From Tenacibaculum singaporense (GTDB lineage: Bacteria; Bacteroidota; Bacteroidia; Flavobacteriales; Flavobacteriaceae): DNA of 64,000 nucleotides. The notes beneath the pieces were generated by a model, which was not told the DNA's origin, ran no database searches, and saw only the letters and a program-made list of their open reading frames with translations. The translations under genes and the position numbers were made by a program. Positions 15,201 through 23,366 of this stretch are shown here, piece after piece. Position 1 is the first letter of the stretch. Each line of letters opens with the position of its first letter. The stretch is taken from the NCBI RefSeq assembly GCF_003867015.1, contig NZ_CP032548.1, positions 496,001 through 560,000 of the forward strand, read 5' to 3'.

Positions 15201-16535
15201 TTACGTTTTTTGAGCAAGTGGTAAAAACTTTCTTCTAAACTTTATAATTAATGGAGTTCCTCTAGCAATCATCCATAAGAAAAAAGCAATCCAAATGGCG
15301 TACAGTTTATAATCTAATGAATCAAAAAACAATAAGGTAGGTATAAACACCAATCCTGTTGCCAATAATAAAATGTTTCGCAAATACTTCATTTCTCCCA
15401 TCCCTTTAAACATTCCGTCATAAATAAAGGCGATAGAACATACAGGCTGCATAATTAAAATAATCCAAAAAGTATTGTAAAACTCCTGTAAAACGATTGG
15501 TTCTTTGGTGAATACTTTTCCTATGAATTCATATAAAACAAAACCAATAACTGTGAGTAAGAGTCCGAAAAGGAATCCGTAAGTAATTAATCGATTTCCT
15601 AACATGACTAAGGTTTTATATGCTTTTGCTCCTAATAATTTACCTGATAGTATATTTCCTGCGGAAGAATAGCCGTCAATCATAAAAGCCCCCATAAGCC
15701 ATAAATTGAAACCAATCGTATAAGCTGCGATATAAGCGTCGCCATAATCAGTAGCATAGGAAGTACCAAAATATAAAGCAATATTTAACGCTATGGTTCG
15801 CACAAATAAGTTCAATACCATCACTATAAATTTTGGTATTTCTGCATTAAATGGCAAGCTAAAACCTAATGGAATATCTGTTTTTTTTATTAATAACACC
15901 CCCGAAATTATTGCCATAGTAGCTTGTGCTACAACACTTGCATATGCTGCCCCTTGAATATGCATAGCAGGAACAAACCCTTCTACTCCATACACTAAAA
16001 CAACATCTAGTACAATATTAATAAACGTTCCAATGAGTGCAATTACCATCGGATAATAAGTGTTTTGCAAACCTCTAAACGTACCAAAAACAGCAATCGT
16101 AAAAAGCGTAAACGGGAATCCGAAAACACGAATTTTGTAATACTCAACAGAATAGTCTAAAATGGTTCCTGAAGCATTGTATAATTCAAAAATTTCTTTT
16201 GCAAACGGGTAACTCAACCCTAAAATAAGCGCACTTACTCCTAACACAATAACAATGGCTTGTGCTGGTAAGTTTTTTATTTCATCAAGTTTATCAGCAC
16301 CTAAATATTGAGAGACAATAGATGATATTCCACTGCGTGTTTGCCCAAACACCCAAATTAACATCGATAAAAAGGCCCCTACAATACCAATCGCAGCAAT
16401 ACTTTCGGTAGCATTGTATTCAATATTCCCCACAATGGCTAAATCTGTAGTAGAAAGTAAAGGTTCTGCCACTCCTGCAATTAGGGCAGGCATAGCTAGT
16501 TTGTTTATATGTTTAAAGCTAATGTCGTGTTGCAA
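15201..16535 (-). CDS. MATE family efflux transporter
   Basis: This 444-residue inner-membrane protein has about 12 hydrophobic helices. The N-terminus has MPALIAGVAEPLLSTTDLAI, typical of the DinF-like branch of MATE drug/sodium antiporters, and FGQTRSGISSIVSQYLGA follows helix 2. Substrates are probably cationic or organic compounds exported with Na+ or H+ influx. The annotated start is TTG, 5 bp after the mutS stop; no in-frame ATG lies upstream, and the next ATG (codon 15) would cut into helix 1. Tight spacing suggests co-transcription with mutS. Confidence 0.9.
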   Translation of the reverse strand: MQHDISFKHINKLAMPALIAGVAEPLLSTTDLAIVGNIEYNATESIAAIGIVGAFLSMLIWVFGQTRSGISSIVSQYLGADKLDEIKNLPAQAIVIVLGVSALILGLSYPFAKEIFELYNASGTILDYSVEYYKIRVFGFPFTLFTIAVFGTFRGLQNTYYPMVIALIGTFINIVLDVVLVYGVEGFVPAMHIQGAAYASVVAQATMAIISGVLLIKKTDIPLGFSLPFNAEIPKFIVMVLNLFVRTIALNIALYFGTSYATDYGDAYIAAYTIGFNLWLMGAFMIDGYSSAGNILSGKLLGAKAYKTLVMLGNRLITYGFLFGLLLTVIGFVLYEFIGKVFTKEPIVLQEFYNTFWIILIMQPVCSIAFIYDGMFKGMGEMKYLRNILLLATGLVFIPTLLFFDSLDYKLYAIWIAFFLWMIARGTPLIIKFRRKFLPLAQKT

Positions 16536-16540
16536 AACAT

Positions 16541-19150
16541 TTACTTTTTCGTCAACATACGTTTTATTTCATTCAGCTTCATTAAGGCTTCAATAGGTGT
16601 TAAGGTATCAATATTTGTGGTCAAAATTTCTTCTCTAATATCTTCTAACAATGGGTCATCTAACTGAAAAAAGCTCATTTGCATATCTTCGTGCTGTGCT
16701 TCTTTCAAGGTTTCTTTAACCTCTTTGTGTGAATGTGAGTCTTCTAACTCTTTTAGAATTTTGTTTGCTCTATGAATTACCATACTTGGCATTCCCGCTA
16801 ATTTTGCCACGTGAATTCCAAAACTATGATCACTTCCACCTTTCACCAACTTACGCAAGAAAATAATGCTATTATCTAATTCTTTAACCGATACATTAAA
16901 GTTCTTGATACGCTCAAACGTTGAAGTCATTTCGTTTAACTCGTGATAGTGTGTTGCAAACAACGTTTTTGCTTTCGATGGATGTTCGTGTAAGTATTCT
17001 GAAATCGCCCAAGCAATAGAAATTCCATCATAGGTAGACGTTCCTCGTCCAATTTCATCTAACAACACCAAACTACGATCGGAAATATTATTCAAAATCG
17101 ATGCGGTTTCGTTCATTTCAACCATGAATGTTGACTCACCCATCGAAATATTATCACTCGCACCTACTCTGGTAAAAATCTTATCCACCATACCTATTCG
17201 GGCATTTTGAGCAGGAACATAACTTCCCATTTGTGCCAATAATACAATCAAAGCTGTTTGACGTAAAATTGCCGATTTACCCGACATATTCGGACCTGTA
17301 ATCATGATAATTTGTTGCTGATTACGGTTCAACACCACATCGTTCGCTATGTATTCTTCACCTATTGGTAATTGTTTTTCAATAACCGGGTGGCGACCAT
17401 TTTTGATTTCAATATCGGTGCTATCATCCATTAACGGACGTACATAATTATTCTCGGTAGCTAAGGTTGCAAAAGATTGCAACACATCAATCTTAGCTAC
17501 ATTTTGTGCATTTTGCTGTACAGGTTGTACAAAGCCAATAATATATTGTACTAATTTGGCAAAAATCTCAGTTTCTAATTGCTGAATTTTTTCTTCTGCT
17601 CCTAAAATTTTTGCTTCGTATTCTTTTAATTCCTCGGTAATGTAACGTTCCGCATTCACTAAGGTTTGCTTACGAATCCATTCTTCAGGAACTTTATCTT
17701 TATGCGTATTTCTAACTTCAATATAGTATCCGAAAACATTATTAAACGCAATTTTTAAACTCGGAATTCCTGTGCGTTCCGTTTCACGAGCTAACATCGT
17801 ATCTAAATACTCTTTTCCAGAGTTTGAAATACTTCGCAGTTCATCCAACTCTTCTGAAACTCCATTTGCAATCGCATTTCCTTTATTAATATTTACAGGA
17901 GCTTCTTCTAAAACAGTCTCTGTAATTTTATCAATCAACACCTTACAATCGTGCAATTGTTTTCCTATTTCCTGAACTGATTTGTTATTGCTTTTTTCTG
18001 CGGATTCTTTTATAGGAAGAATTGCTTTTAACGAATTTTTCAATAAGATAACCTCTCTTGGAGATACTTTCCCCGTAGCAACTTTCGATATCAGTCGTTC
18101 GATATCGGAAATTTGTTTTAATTGGTAGGTTACAGTTTCAGAAAAAGTATCGTCATCAATTAAAAACTTCACTAATTCGTGTCGCTTCTGAATTTGGTCT
18201 AAATCTTTTAACGGAAGCGCTAACCAACGTTTTAACAAACGCCCTCCCATTGGAGAAATCGTTTTATCAATTACATCTAGTAACGAAACCGAGTTCACCG
18301 AATTACCTCCGTATAACTCTAAGTTTTTTACTGTAAAGCGATCCATCCACACATAATTATCTTCCGCAATTCTGCTAATAGATTGTATGTGTTCTATTTT
18401 GTTGTGTTGTGTTTCCGATAAGTAATACATTGCTGCACCACCTGCCACAATTCCGTATTCTAATTCTTCAACCCCAAATCCTTTTAATGTTTTTACCTTA
18501 AAGTGATTTCGAAGTAATTCATCTCCATAATCTTTTTGAAACACCCAATCATCCAAATAAAATGTATGAAAACGATTGGTAAAAGCTTCTAAAAATCGTT
18601 GCTTGTGTTTCTTTTCAACCAAAACTTCACTAGGTGTAAAATTTTGTAAAAGCTTATCGATGTATTCTTCATTTCCTTGTGCAATGAGAAATTCTCCAGT
18701 TGACACATCTAAAAACGAAACTCCTAATAGCTTTTTCCCAAAATGAACTGCTGCTAAAAAGTTGTTTGATTTTGATTGTAACACCTCATCATTCAACGCA
18801 ACTCCAGGGGTCACTAATTCTGTAACTCCTCGTTTTACAATCTTTTTAGTCATTTTTGGATCTTCTAACTGATCACAAATAGCAACACGTAATCCAGATT
18901 TTACTAACTTAGGTAAATAGGTATTTAAAGAATGGTGCGGAAATCCTGCCAACGCAGTTTCACTTTCGCTACCACTTCCTCTTTTGGTTAAAATAATACC
19001 TAAAACTTCCGATGCCTTTACCGCATCCTCTCCAAAGGTTTCATAAAAATCGCCTACTCTAAATAACAACATCGCATCCGGATATTTTGCTTTAATTCCG
19101 TTGTACTGTTGCATTAATGGAGTTACCTTTTTTGCCTTTGTTTTTGCCAA
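16541..19150 (-). CDS. mutS: DNA mismatch repair protein MutS
   Basis: This 869-residue protein has all MutS domains. The N-terminal mismatch-binding domain has the Phe-x-Glu motif in [11 protein letters not shown] (Phe in DFYETF, about residues 33-38). After the connector, lever and clamp, the C-terminal ATPase has Walker A GPNMSGKS starting at residue 619, Walker [17 protein letters not shown], and the ATHYHEL switch. It recognises base mismatches and recruits MutL. The start is TTG at 19148-19150; the sequence [17 protein letters not shown] matches the usual flavobacterial N-terminus, and no ATG fits. It is divergent from the TrmH-family gene. Confidence 0.97.
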   Translation of the reverse strand: MAKTKAKKVTPLMQQYNGIKAKYPDAMLLFRVGDFYETFGEDAVKASEVLGIILTKRGSGSESETALAGFPHHSLNTYLPKLVKSGLRVAICDQLEDPKMTKKIVKRGVTELVTPGVALNDEVLQSKSNNFLAAVHFGKKLLGVSFLDVSTGEFLIAQGNEEYIDKLLQNFTPSEVLVEKKHKQRFLEAFTNRFHTFYLDDWVFQKDYGDELLRNHFKVKTLKGFGVEELEYGIVAGGAAMYYLSETQHNKIEHIQSISRIAEDNYVWMDRFTVKNLELYGGNSVNSVSLLDVIDKTISPMGGRLLKRWLALPLKDLDQIQKRHELVKFLIDDDTFSETVTYQLKQISDIERLISKVATGKVSPREVILLKNSLKAILPIKESAEKSNNKSVQEIGKQLHDCKVLIDKITETVLEEAPVNINKGNAIANGVSEELDELRSISNSGKEYLDTMLARETERTGIPSLKIAFNNVFGYYIEVRNTHKDKVPEEWIRKQTLVNAERYITEELKEYEAKILGAEEKIQQLETEIFAKLVQYIIGFVQPVQQNAQNVAKIDVLQSFATLATENNYVRPLMDDSTDIEIKNGRHPVIEKQLPIGEEYIANDVVLNRNQQQIIMITGPNMSGKSAILRQTALIVLLAQMGSYVPAQNARIGMVDKIFTRVGASDNISMGESTFMVEMNETASILNNISDRSLVLLDEIGRGTSTYDGISIAWAISEYLHEHPSKAKTLFATHYHELNEMTSTFERIKNFNVSVKELDNSIIFLRKLVKGGSDHSFGIHVAKLAGMPSMVIHRANKILKELEDSHSHKEVKETLKEAQHEDMQMSFFQLDDPLLEDIREEILTTNIDTLTPIEALMKLNEIKRMLTKK

Positions 19151-19200
19151 GTTTGTGGATTTTTTGGGTTAGTTTTGCGAAGATAGAAAAAAGTCTTTAG

Positions 19201-19228
19201 TCATTAGCTTTTAGTCATTAGCTTTTAG
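19201..19228. repeat. Two tandem copies of a 14-mer
   Basis: TCATTAGCTTTTAG occurs twice head to tail, with partial copies on both sides, in the spacer between divergent mutS and the TrmH-family gene. It could vary in copy number by slippage. No protein-binding role is evident. Confidence 0.7.
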
Positions 19229-19258
19229 CTATTGACCTCAAAAAGTTACCTAACAAAA

Positions 19259-19792
19259 ATGAGAAAATTAAAAAACAGCGAACTAGGTAGAAAAACCGTT
19301 GAAGAGTTTAAACAAACTAATAAAACCCCTATAATTGTAGTATTGGATAATATCCGTAGTTTGAATAATGTAGGTTCTGTTTTTAGAACTTCGGATGCTT
19401 TTTTAATTGAAAAAATTTACTTGTGTGGTATTACAGCAACTCCACCTAACAAAGAAATTCATAAAACTGCTTTAGGCGCTACTGAATCTGTAGATTGGGA
19501 ATATATTGAAAACACTATAGACTTGGTTGAAAAACTACAAGCCGAAAATGTAAAGGTCTTATCTGTGGAACAAGCTGAAAATAGTACGATGTTAGATACT
19601 TTCACCCCTGAAACTAACCAAAAGTATGCGGTAGTGTTTGGTAACGAAGTAAAAGGTGTACAACAAGAAGTCGTTTCTGCTTCTGACATGTGTATCGAAA
19701 TACCTCAACTAGGTACCAAACACTCTTTAAATATTTCGGTGAGCTGTGGCGTAGTGTTGTGGGATTTGTTTACTAAAATGAAAACGAAGTAA
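19259..19792 (+). CDS. TrmH-family RNA 2'-O-methyltransferase
   Basis: It is a SpoU/TrmH-type methyltransferase of 177 residues from the ATG at 19259; the longer TTG start at 19232 adds unconserved residues. Motif 1 is VVLDNIRSLNNVGSVFRTSDAF with the catalytic Asn and Arg, motif 2 is AVVFGNEVKGV, and motif 3 is IEIPQLGTKHSLNISVSCGVVLW, which forms the SAM-binding knot. It would methylate a ribose 2'-OH in tRNA or rRNA; the target cannot be told from sequence. An 18-bp palindrome lies 50 bp after the stop. Confidence 0.9.
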   Translation: MRKLKNSELGRKTVEEFKQTNKTPIIVVLDNIRSLNNVGSVFRTSDAFLIEKIYLCGITATPPNKEIHKTALGATESVDWEYIENTIDLVEKLQAENVKVLSVEQAENSTMLDTFTPETNQKYAVVFGNEVKGVQQEVVSASDMCIEIPQLGTKHSLNISVSCGVVLWDLFTKMKTK

Positions 19793-19841
19793 TCTTCTTA
19801 TTTAGAGTTTATAACTTCTTTTTTACAATAATACTATTTAT

Positions 19842-19859
19842 TCTACTTTTAAAAGTAGA
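19842..19859. promoter_or_regulatory. 18-bp perfect palindrome
   Basis: TCTACTTTTAAAAGTAGA is self-complementary. It lies between the TrmH-family gene and the 40-residue peptide gene. There is no loop and no T-run, so it looks more like an operator than a terminator. It may control the peptide gene about 100 bp downstream. Confidence 0.3.
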
Positions 19860-19957
19860 GTGTTAAATTTTTGACTTTCTCCTAAAAACCTATTACATTA
19901 GACACTTGATTACCCCCATCCCCAAGAGTTATTTTGTAATTAAAAACCCTATTTAAC

Positions 19958-20080
19958 ATGGAAAACAAGTACTTAAAAGAAACAGCAATGAGTTTAAGCC
20001 CTGATACGGTTGATGATCCTACAACAAGTGGTGATAATACAGGAGGAGATGGTGGTAGTCAAGGTGGAGACGGTAAGTAA
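19958..20080 (+). CDS. Gly-rich 40-residue peptide (possible signal or modified-peptide precursor)
   Basis: An ATG at 19958 opens a 40-codon frame. The first 22 residues form a leader-like part (MENKYLKETAMSLSPDTVDD). The rest is Gly, Asp, Ser and Thr-rich (GGDGGSQGGDGK) with no hydrophobic core. There is no signal peptide or Cys. A TATTTTG box, one base short of the -7 consensus, lies about 25 bp upstream, and C-rich runs (CCCCC and CCCC) precede it. A strong hairpin follows before the histidine kinase gene. Position suggests it may be the signal or a target of the TPR-histidine kinase. No family is recognised. Confidence 0.55.
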   Translation: MENKYLKETAMSLSPDTVDDPTTSGDNTGGDGGSQGGDGK

Positions 20081-20103
20081 CCCTTAGCAAACAATATTAA
20101 AAT

Positions 20104-20111
20104 TACTTTTG
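20104..20111 (+). promoter_or_regulatory. Promoter -7 box for the two-component operon
   Basis: TACTTTTG is an exact -7 match, 56 bp before the kinase start codon. A transcript from here would begin near 20118 and must pass the hairpin at 20125-20155. Confidence 0.5.
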
Positions 20112-20124
20112 TAACACTTAAATT

Positions 20125-20160
20125 AAAACCATTACTTTTGAAAAGTAATGGTTTTGTTTT
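20125..20160 (+). terminator. Terminator-like hairpin just before the histidine kinase
   Basis: A 13-bp stem pairs 20125-20137 with 20143-20155 (AAAACCATTACTT with AAGTAATGGTTTT), then GTTTTT. It ends the peptide transcript, but it also lies in the leader of the kinase mRNA, ending 8 bp before the kinase ATG. It could act as an attenuator. Confidence 0.7.
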
Positions 20161-20167
20161 TAAAAAA

Positions 20168-22129
20168 ATGAATAAACTATTTTTTTTTATAGTATTTTAT
20201 TCTTCTTTTCTTTTTGCTCAACAAAAAGAGCAAGATTCTGTTTCTTTTTATTTAGAAAAGGCAAATAAAACATATCGTAATAAAAAAATACCTTTTCTCA
20301 AAAAAGCGACATATTTTGCTAAACAATCAGGGGTTAATTCCCTAATTAAAAAGTCAAATATTGAATTAGGAGTACAAGGCTTTTATAACAATTCCCTTAA
20401 CGATGTTCAATATGCAAATAAAAATATTTACAACTTATATCATAGCACTAAAGATTCTACGTTATTAGCAAAGCATCTACACTTTAAAGCCCTAGAACAA
20501 AGAGTACTACTAAATATTGATAGCGCTTATTTTTATTACCATCAATCAAAAGATATTTCAAAAAAGTTAAACGACTCACTAGCCGTTGGTAGACGTTTAT
20601 TAAGTATAGGGCTTATACAAAAAGATGTTAAGGATTATTTAGGAGCTGAAATCAGCCTAATTGAAGCTTTAAAATATTTAGAACCTATAAAATCTTATCA
20701 ATATCTAGAAAGAGTATATAATAGTTTGGGGCTTGTTTCAGGAGAACTTAATTTAAAACATGAAGCTTTAAAACATTATGATACAGCTATTAAAATAAAC
20801 AAAGAAAATAAAAATAGTGTTGGTTATTTATATATAACTAATAATATTGGCCTTCTGTATCAAAAACAAAAAAAACATCAAAAAGCTGTTAATTTCTTCA
20901 AAAAAGGATTGGCCTTTGATAGTATTAAACACAAATATCCGACTCAATATGCTTTATTATTAGAAAACCTTGCTTCAAGTAATTTTTTACTAGGCAACAA
21001 AAAAAATGTATTACAACAATATAATGAAGTTCTTACTCTTCGTAAAAAATTAAAAGACTATAGTGGTCTTTGTACCACACATATAAACATTTCTGATTAT
21101 TACAAAAACCTTAATCAAACTAATAAAGCTCTATTTCATGCTAATGAAGCTTTACAATATGCCCAACAAACCCAAAACAATAAACGTTGGTTAGAGGCTT
21201 TAAAAAACCTTTCAGAACTTACAAAAGGAGAAGAATCAAAACAGTATTTAGAAGAGTACATTACCTTAAATGACAGTTTGTTTCAAAACGAGCGTAGGTT
21301 AAAAAATCAATTTGCTAAAATTAGATATGAAACCGATAAGAAAGAAAAAGAAAATGTGGTTTTAAAAACGGAAAATCAACAAAAGCAAGCAGAAATACTT
21401 TATCATAAACAACAAAAAACGATAGGGTGGCTAGCTGCTGCTGTTGGTCTTTTACTATTTGGTTTTAGTGTTATGTTTTATTTTCAACGTAGAAGAAAGT
21501 TATTGTATCAAGCACAACTACAACAAGTACAAGTAAGAGAACATGAACGCAAACAAATAGCTAAATCTTTGCATGATGAAGTAGCAGGAGATTTACGCTT
21601 ACTACATCGTAAGTTAGAAAAGTCTAATTTATTAGAAGAAGCTCAAAAATTAGATGCAGTAAAAGAAAATGTACGTAATTTATCACATCAACTAAGTAGT
21701 GTTAGTTTTGATAAGGTTTCCTTTAAAAATCAAATTATTAATTTAGTGAGTGATTATTTTGACCCTGATTTTAAAATAAAGGTAAACGGATTACAAAACT
21801 ATAATTGGACTACAGTTGATAATTCCATAAAGCGTTTGTTGTACCTAAGCGCTCGAGAAAGCATCCAAAACTGTAAAAAGTATGCAAAAGCAAGTACGAT
21901 AATTATCAATTTTTCTGTACATAAAAAATACGTACATTTGGGTATTATTGATGATGGTATTGGTTTCGATACCAAGATTAGTAAAAAAGGAATTGGTTTA
22001 CAAAACCTACAAGAGCGCATTGAAGAGTTAAACGGAACGTTAACCATTAATAGTGAAGTAGGTAAAGGAACCCAAACCGATATTCAAATACCCCTAAATG
22101 GCTGGACAAACAAAAATACTTTTAGTTGA
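20168..22129 (+). CDS. TPR-sensor histidine kinase
   Basis: This membrane-linked histidine kinase has about 653 residues from the ATG at 20168. A signal peptide (MNKLFFFIVFYSSFLFAQ) exports the sensor. Residues about 30-390 are TPR-like helical repeats, for example YNSLGLVSGELNLKHEALKH and YITNNIGLLYQKQKKHQKAV. One transmembrane helix follows at about 415-435 (WLAAAVGLLLFGFSVMFYF). The cytoplasmic part has a NarX/DesK-type H-box, RKQIAKSLHDEVAGDL, with the phospho-acceptor His, and a C-terminal HATPase domain (DDGIGF, KGIGLQNLQERI). The sensor is thus periplasmic or secreted-side TPR, apt for binding a peptide or protein. It overlaps the response regulator gene by 32 bp. Confidence 0.9.
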   Translation: MNKLFFFIVFYSSFLFAQQKEQDSVSFYLEKANKTYRNKKIPFLKKATYFAKQSGVNSLIKKSNIELGVQGFYNNSLNDVQYANKNIYNLYHSTKDSTLLAKHLHFKALEQRVLLNIDSAYFYYHQSKDISKKLNDSLAVGRRLLSIGLIQKDVKDYLGAEISLIEALKYLEPIKSYQYLERVYNSLGLVSGELNLKHEALKHYDTAIKINKENKNSVGYLYITNNIGLLYQKQKKHQKAVNFFKKGLAFDSIKHKYPTQYALLLENLASSNFLLGNKKNVLQQYNEVLTLRKKLKDYSGLCTTHINISDYYKNLNQTNKALFHANEALQYAQQTQNNKRWLEALKNLSELTKGEESKQYLEEYITLNDSLFQNERRLKNQFAKIRYETDKKEKENVVLKTENQQKQAEILYHKQQKTIGWLAAAVGLLLFGFSVMFYFQRRRKLLYQAQLQQVQVREHERKQIAKSLHDEVAGDLRLLHRKLEKSNLLEEAQKLDAVKENVRNLSHQLSSVSFDKVSFKNQIINLVSDYFDPDFKIKVNGLQNYNWTTVDNSIKRLLYLSARESIQNCKKYAKASTIIINFSVHKKYVHLGIIDDGIGFDTKISKKGIGLQNLQERIEELNGTLTINSEVGKGTQTDIQIPLNGWTNKNTFS

Positions 22130-22775
22130 TGACCATCAGTTAATTCTTGAAGGAATTCTTTCATATTTGAAAGATATAGATGGTTTAGAGATTGAAACGG
22201 CAAATTCATGTGACGAAGCTTTTTCTAAAATAAAATCAAGTTTAAACGAAAATCCATTTCATATTGTTTTTACCGATTTGAGTTTTGATAATCAAAGTAA
22301 AAATGTTGTTTTAGATGGTGGAGAAGCTTTTATAAAGTCTATACTTAAAGAAGAAATTCCTATTAAAGTAGGTGTAATTACAGGGCACTCTGAAACAAAC
22401 AGAATTTTTAATGTAATACATAATTTAAACCCTTCTGCCTATATTTTAAAAGGAAAGTGTAGCACTGATGAGCTAACCTTTGCTATTCAAAAAATGTTAA
22501 AAGGAGAGGTATATTATACGCATGAAATCCATCAAAAACTTTTAAAAAGAGCTTTAGTAGAAATACAAATGGATGATATTGCCATCCAAATTTTAAAAGA
22601 GCTTCCTAAACATGCTAAAATTTCTAATCTAGAAGGTTTAATTAAAAAAAGTGATGGGTCATTAATTAAAGTCCGCTCTATAGAAAGCAAACTTTCTAAG
22701 CTTAGAACAGATCTACAAGCCAATAACAATACAGACCTAGTATTAAAAGCAAAAGAATTAGGAATTATAGATTAA
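22098..22775 (+). CDS. Response regulator with helix-turn-helix output
   Basis: This 225-residue protein has an N-terminal receiver (1-125) with acidic residues in LLVDDHQ, the phospho-acceptor Asp in IVFTDLSFD, Thr in GVITGHS and Lys in AYILKGKC. The output domain (about 150-225) is a divergent LuxR/NarL-type helix-turn-helix (IKVRSIESKLSKLRTDLQAN then LVLKAKELGII), as in many Bacteroidota regulators paired with TPR kinases. It overlaps the kinase gene. It lies 10 bp from the first of three identically built promoters and is the natural candidate to bind their CGG repeats. Confidence 0.9.
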   Translation: MAGQTKILLVDDHQLILEGILSYLKDIDGLEIETANSCDEAFSKIKSSLNENPFHIVFTDLSFDNQSKNVVLDGGEAFIKSILKEEIPIKVGVITGHSETNRIFNVIHNLNPSAYILKGKCSTDELTFAIQKMLKGEVYYTHEIHQKLLKRALVEIQMDDIAIQILKELPKHAKISNLEGLIKKSDGSLIKVRSIESKLSKLRTDLQANNNTDLVLKAKELGIID

Positions 22776-22784
22776 CCCTTATTG

Positions 22785-22848
22785 CGGAAATACGCATTTA
22801 TTTTTACGGTTATCCCTTTTTACACATTAGAAACAAAGAATACTTTCG
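22785..22848 (+). promoter_or_regulatory. Array promoter P1 (two CGG half-sites plus -7 box)
   Basis: Half-site 1 is TTGCGGAAATACGCATTT with CGG at 22785. Half-site 2 is TTACGGTTATCCCTTTTTAC with CGG at 22807, 22 bp later. The -7 box TACTTTCG starts at 22841, 34 bp after the second CGG. The geometry is identical to P2 and P3. There is no -33 TTTG, so an activator seems needed. Confidence 0.75.
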
Positions 22849-22854
22849 CAAAAG

Positions 22855-22933
22855 AATTCAAAACCATTGTTGGGAAGAATCTTGAAAGAGAGAGAATATA
22901 AAAAAAAGCCTTTAGATATCTAGAGGCTTTTTT
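22855..22933 (+). ncRNA. Predicted small RNA 1 of the array
   Basis: The predicted transcript starts about 7 nt after the P1 -7 box and ends at a terminator stem of GCCTTTAGA (22908-22916) with TCTAGAGGC (22919-22927) and six T. It is about 79 nt long and contains no ATG. It carries a GGGAAGAAT stretch that resembles the GGGGAAT stretch of the next two units. Start and length are inferred. Confidence 0.55.
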
Positions 22934-22963
22934 GTTTGAAAATAGCTCCTTTTTAACCTCTTG

Positions 22964-23027
22964 CGGAAAACCACACTTTTTTTTGCGGAAATACCCTTTT
23001 TTAGCCTTCAATCTCTCTTTACATTTG
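22964..23027 (+). promoter_or_regulatory. Array promoter P2
   Basis: Half-site 1 is TTGCGGAAAACCACACTTTT with CGG at 22964. Half-site 2 is TTGCGGAAATACCCTTTTTT with CGG at 22986. The -7 box TACATTTG starts at 23020. Spacings of 22 and 34 bp are exactly those of P1 and P3. Confidence 0.8.
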
Positions 23028-23033
23028 TAACAT

Positions 23034-23109
23034 CTTCTTTTCAAGATTAATTGAAAAAAGACATTTAAGGGGAATAATGAACCTTCTAGAATTTCTAGAA
23101 GGTTTTTTT
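23034..23109 (+). ncRNA. Predicted small RNA 2 of the array
   Basis: The predicted transcript is about 76 nt. It may form a 5' hairpin (TTTTCAA with TTGAAAA). The segment ATTTAAGGGGAAT lies in a loop between CATT and AATG. It ends in an 11-bp terminator, AACCTTCTAGA (23080-23090) with TCTAGAAGGTT (23094-23104), plus T-run. An ATG at 23077-23079 starts inside this terminator, so an ORF here is unlikely. Confidence 0.6.
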
Positions 23110-23118
23110 ATGCTCTTT

Positions 23119-23182
23119 CGGAAAATTGCATTTTTAACTTCGGAAATCCCGTTTTATACCTCTGATTATCAACATATATTTG
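23119..23182 (+). promoter_or_regulatory. Array promoter P3
   Basis: Half-site 1 is TTTCGGAAAATTGCATTTTT with CGG at 23119. Half-site 2 is CTTCGGAAATCCCGTTTTAT with CGG at 23141. The -7 box TATATTTG starts at 23175. Spacings of 22 and 34 bp match the other two promoters. It drives the 33-residue peptide gene. Confidence 0.8.
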
Positions 23183-23206
23183 TAGTGTTCATTCTTTAAT
23201 GACAAT

Positions 23207-23228
23207 TAATTTAAGGGGAATTAAATTA
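23207..23228 (+). other. Leader hairpin presenting GGGGAA upstream of the peptide
   Basis: TAATTTAA (23207-23214) and TTAAATTA (23221-23228) pair perfectly around the loop GGGGAA. The 13-nt string ATTTAAGGGGAAT is shared with small RNA 2. It lies 9-30 nt before the peptide ATG, so it could control translation. Confidence 0.55.
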
Positions 23229-23236
23229 TTTTAAAA

Positions 23237-23338
23237 ATGGGAAAATTACTACTACGCAAGACGAGCAAAGGTTTAAACACTTTACTTTCAGTTTTAGCCG
23301 AATTCGGTAAAGGTGCTGGATATGCTCTAAGACACTAA
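23237..23338 (+). CDS. 33-residue cationic amphipathic peptide
   Basis: An ATG at 23237 opens a 33-codon frame ending TAA. The peptide is basic (three Arg/Lys within the first eight residues, Lys11, Lys25, Arg32; one Glu) with leucines spaced as in an amphipathic helix (LNTLLSVLAEFGKGAGYAL). There is no signal peptide, double-Gly leader or Cys. It has its own promoter P3 and its own terminator. Similar peptides elsewhere act as membrane-active toxins, signalling peptides or small regulators; none can be chosen here. It is the only coding unit seen in the three-promoter array. Confidence 0.6.
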   Translation: MGKLLLRKTSKGLNTLLSVLAEFGKGAGYALRH

Positions 23339-23366
23339 AAGTTAACTAACCAAACTTAAACGTGTA

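Noticed and set aside
19201..19228. Tandem 14-mers as a CRISPR or integron site
   Set aside because: Only two copies with no spacers and no cas or integrase gene; it is a simple tandem repeat.
19911..19924. C-rich runs before the 40-residue peptide as pairing sites for the GGGGA loops of the small RNAs
   Set aside because: Only about five contiguous base pairs are possible, and the runs probably lie upstream of the transcript start.
22820..23044. Minus-strand 74-residue ORF with a CxxC motif opposite the promoter array
   Set aside because: It runs against the three conserved plus-strand promoters and through a terminator; its codons follow from the repeated promoter sequence.
23077..23199. 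40-codon plus-strand ORF starting at the ATG after GGGGAATA in unit 2
   Set aside because: It begins inside the terminator stem of small RNA 2 and reads through both half-sites and the -7 box of P3, so it is most likely chance.
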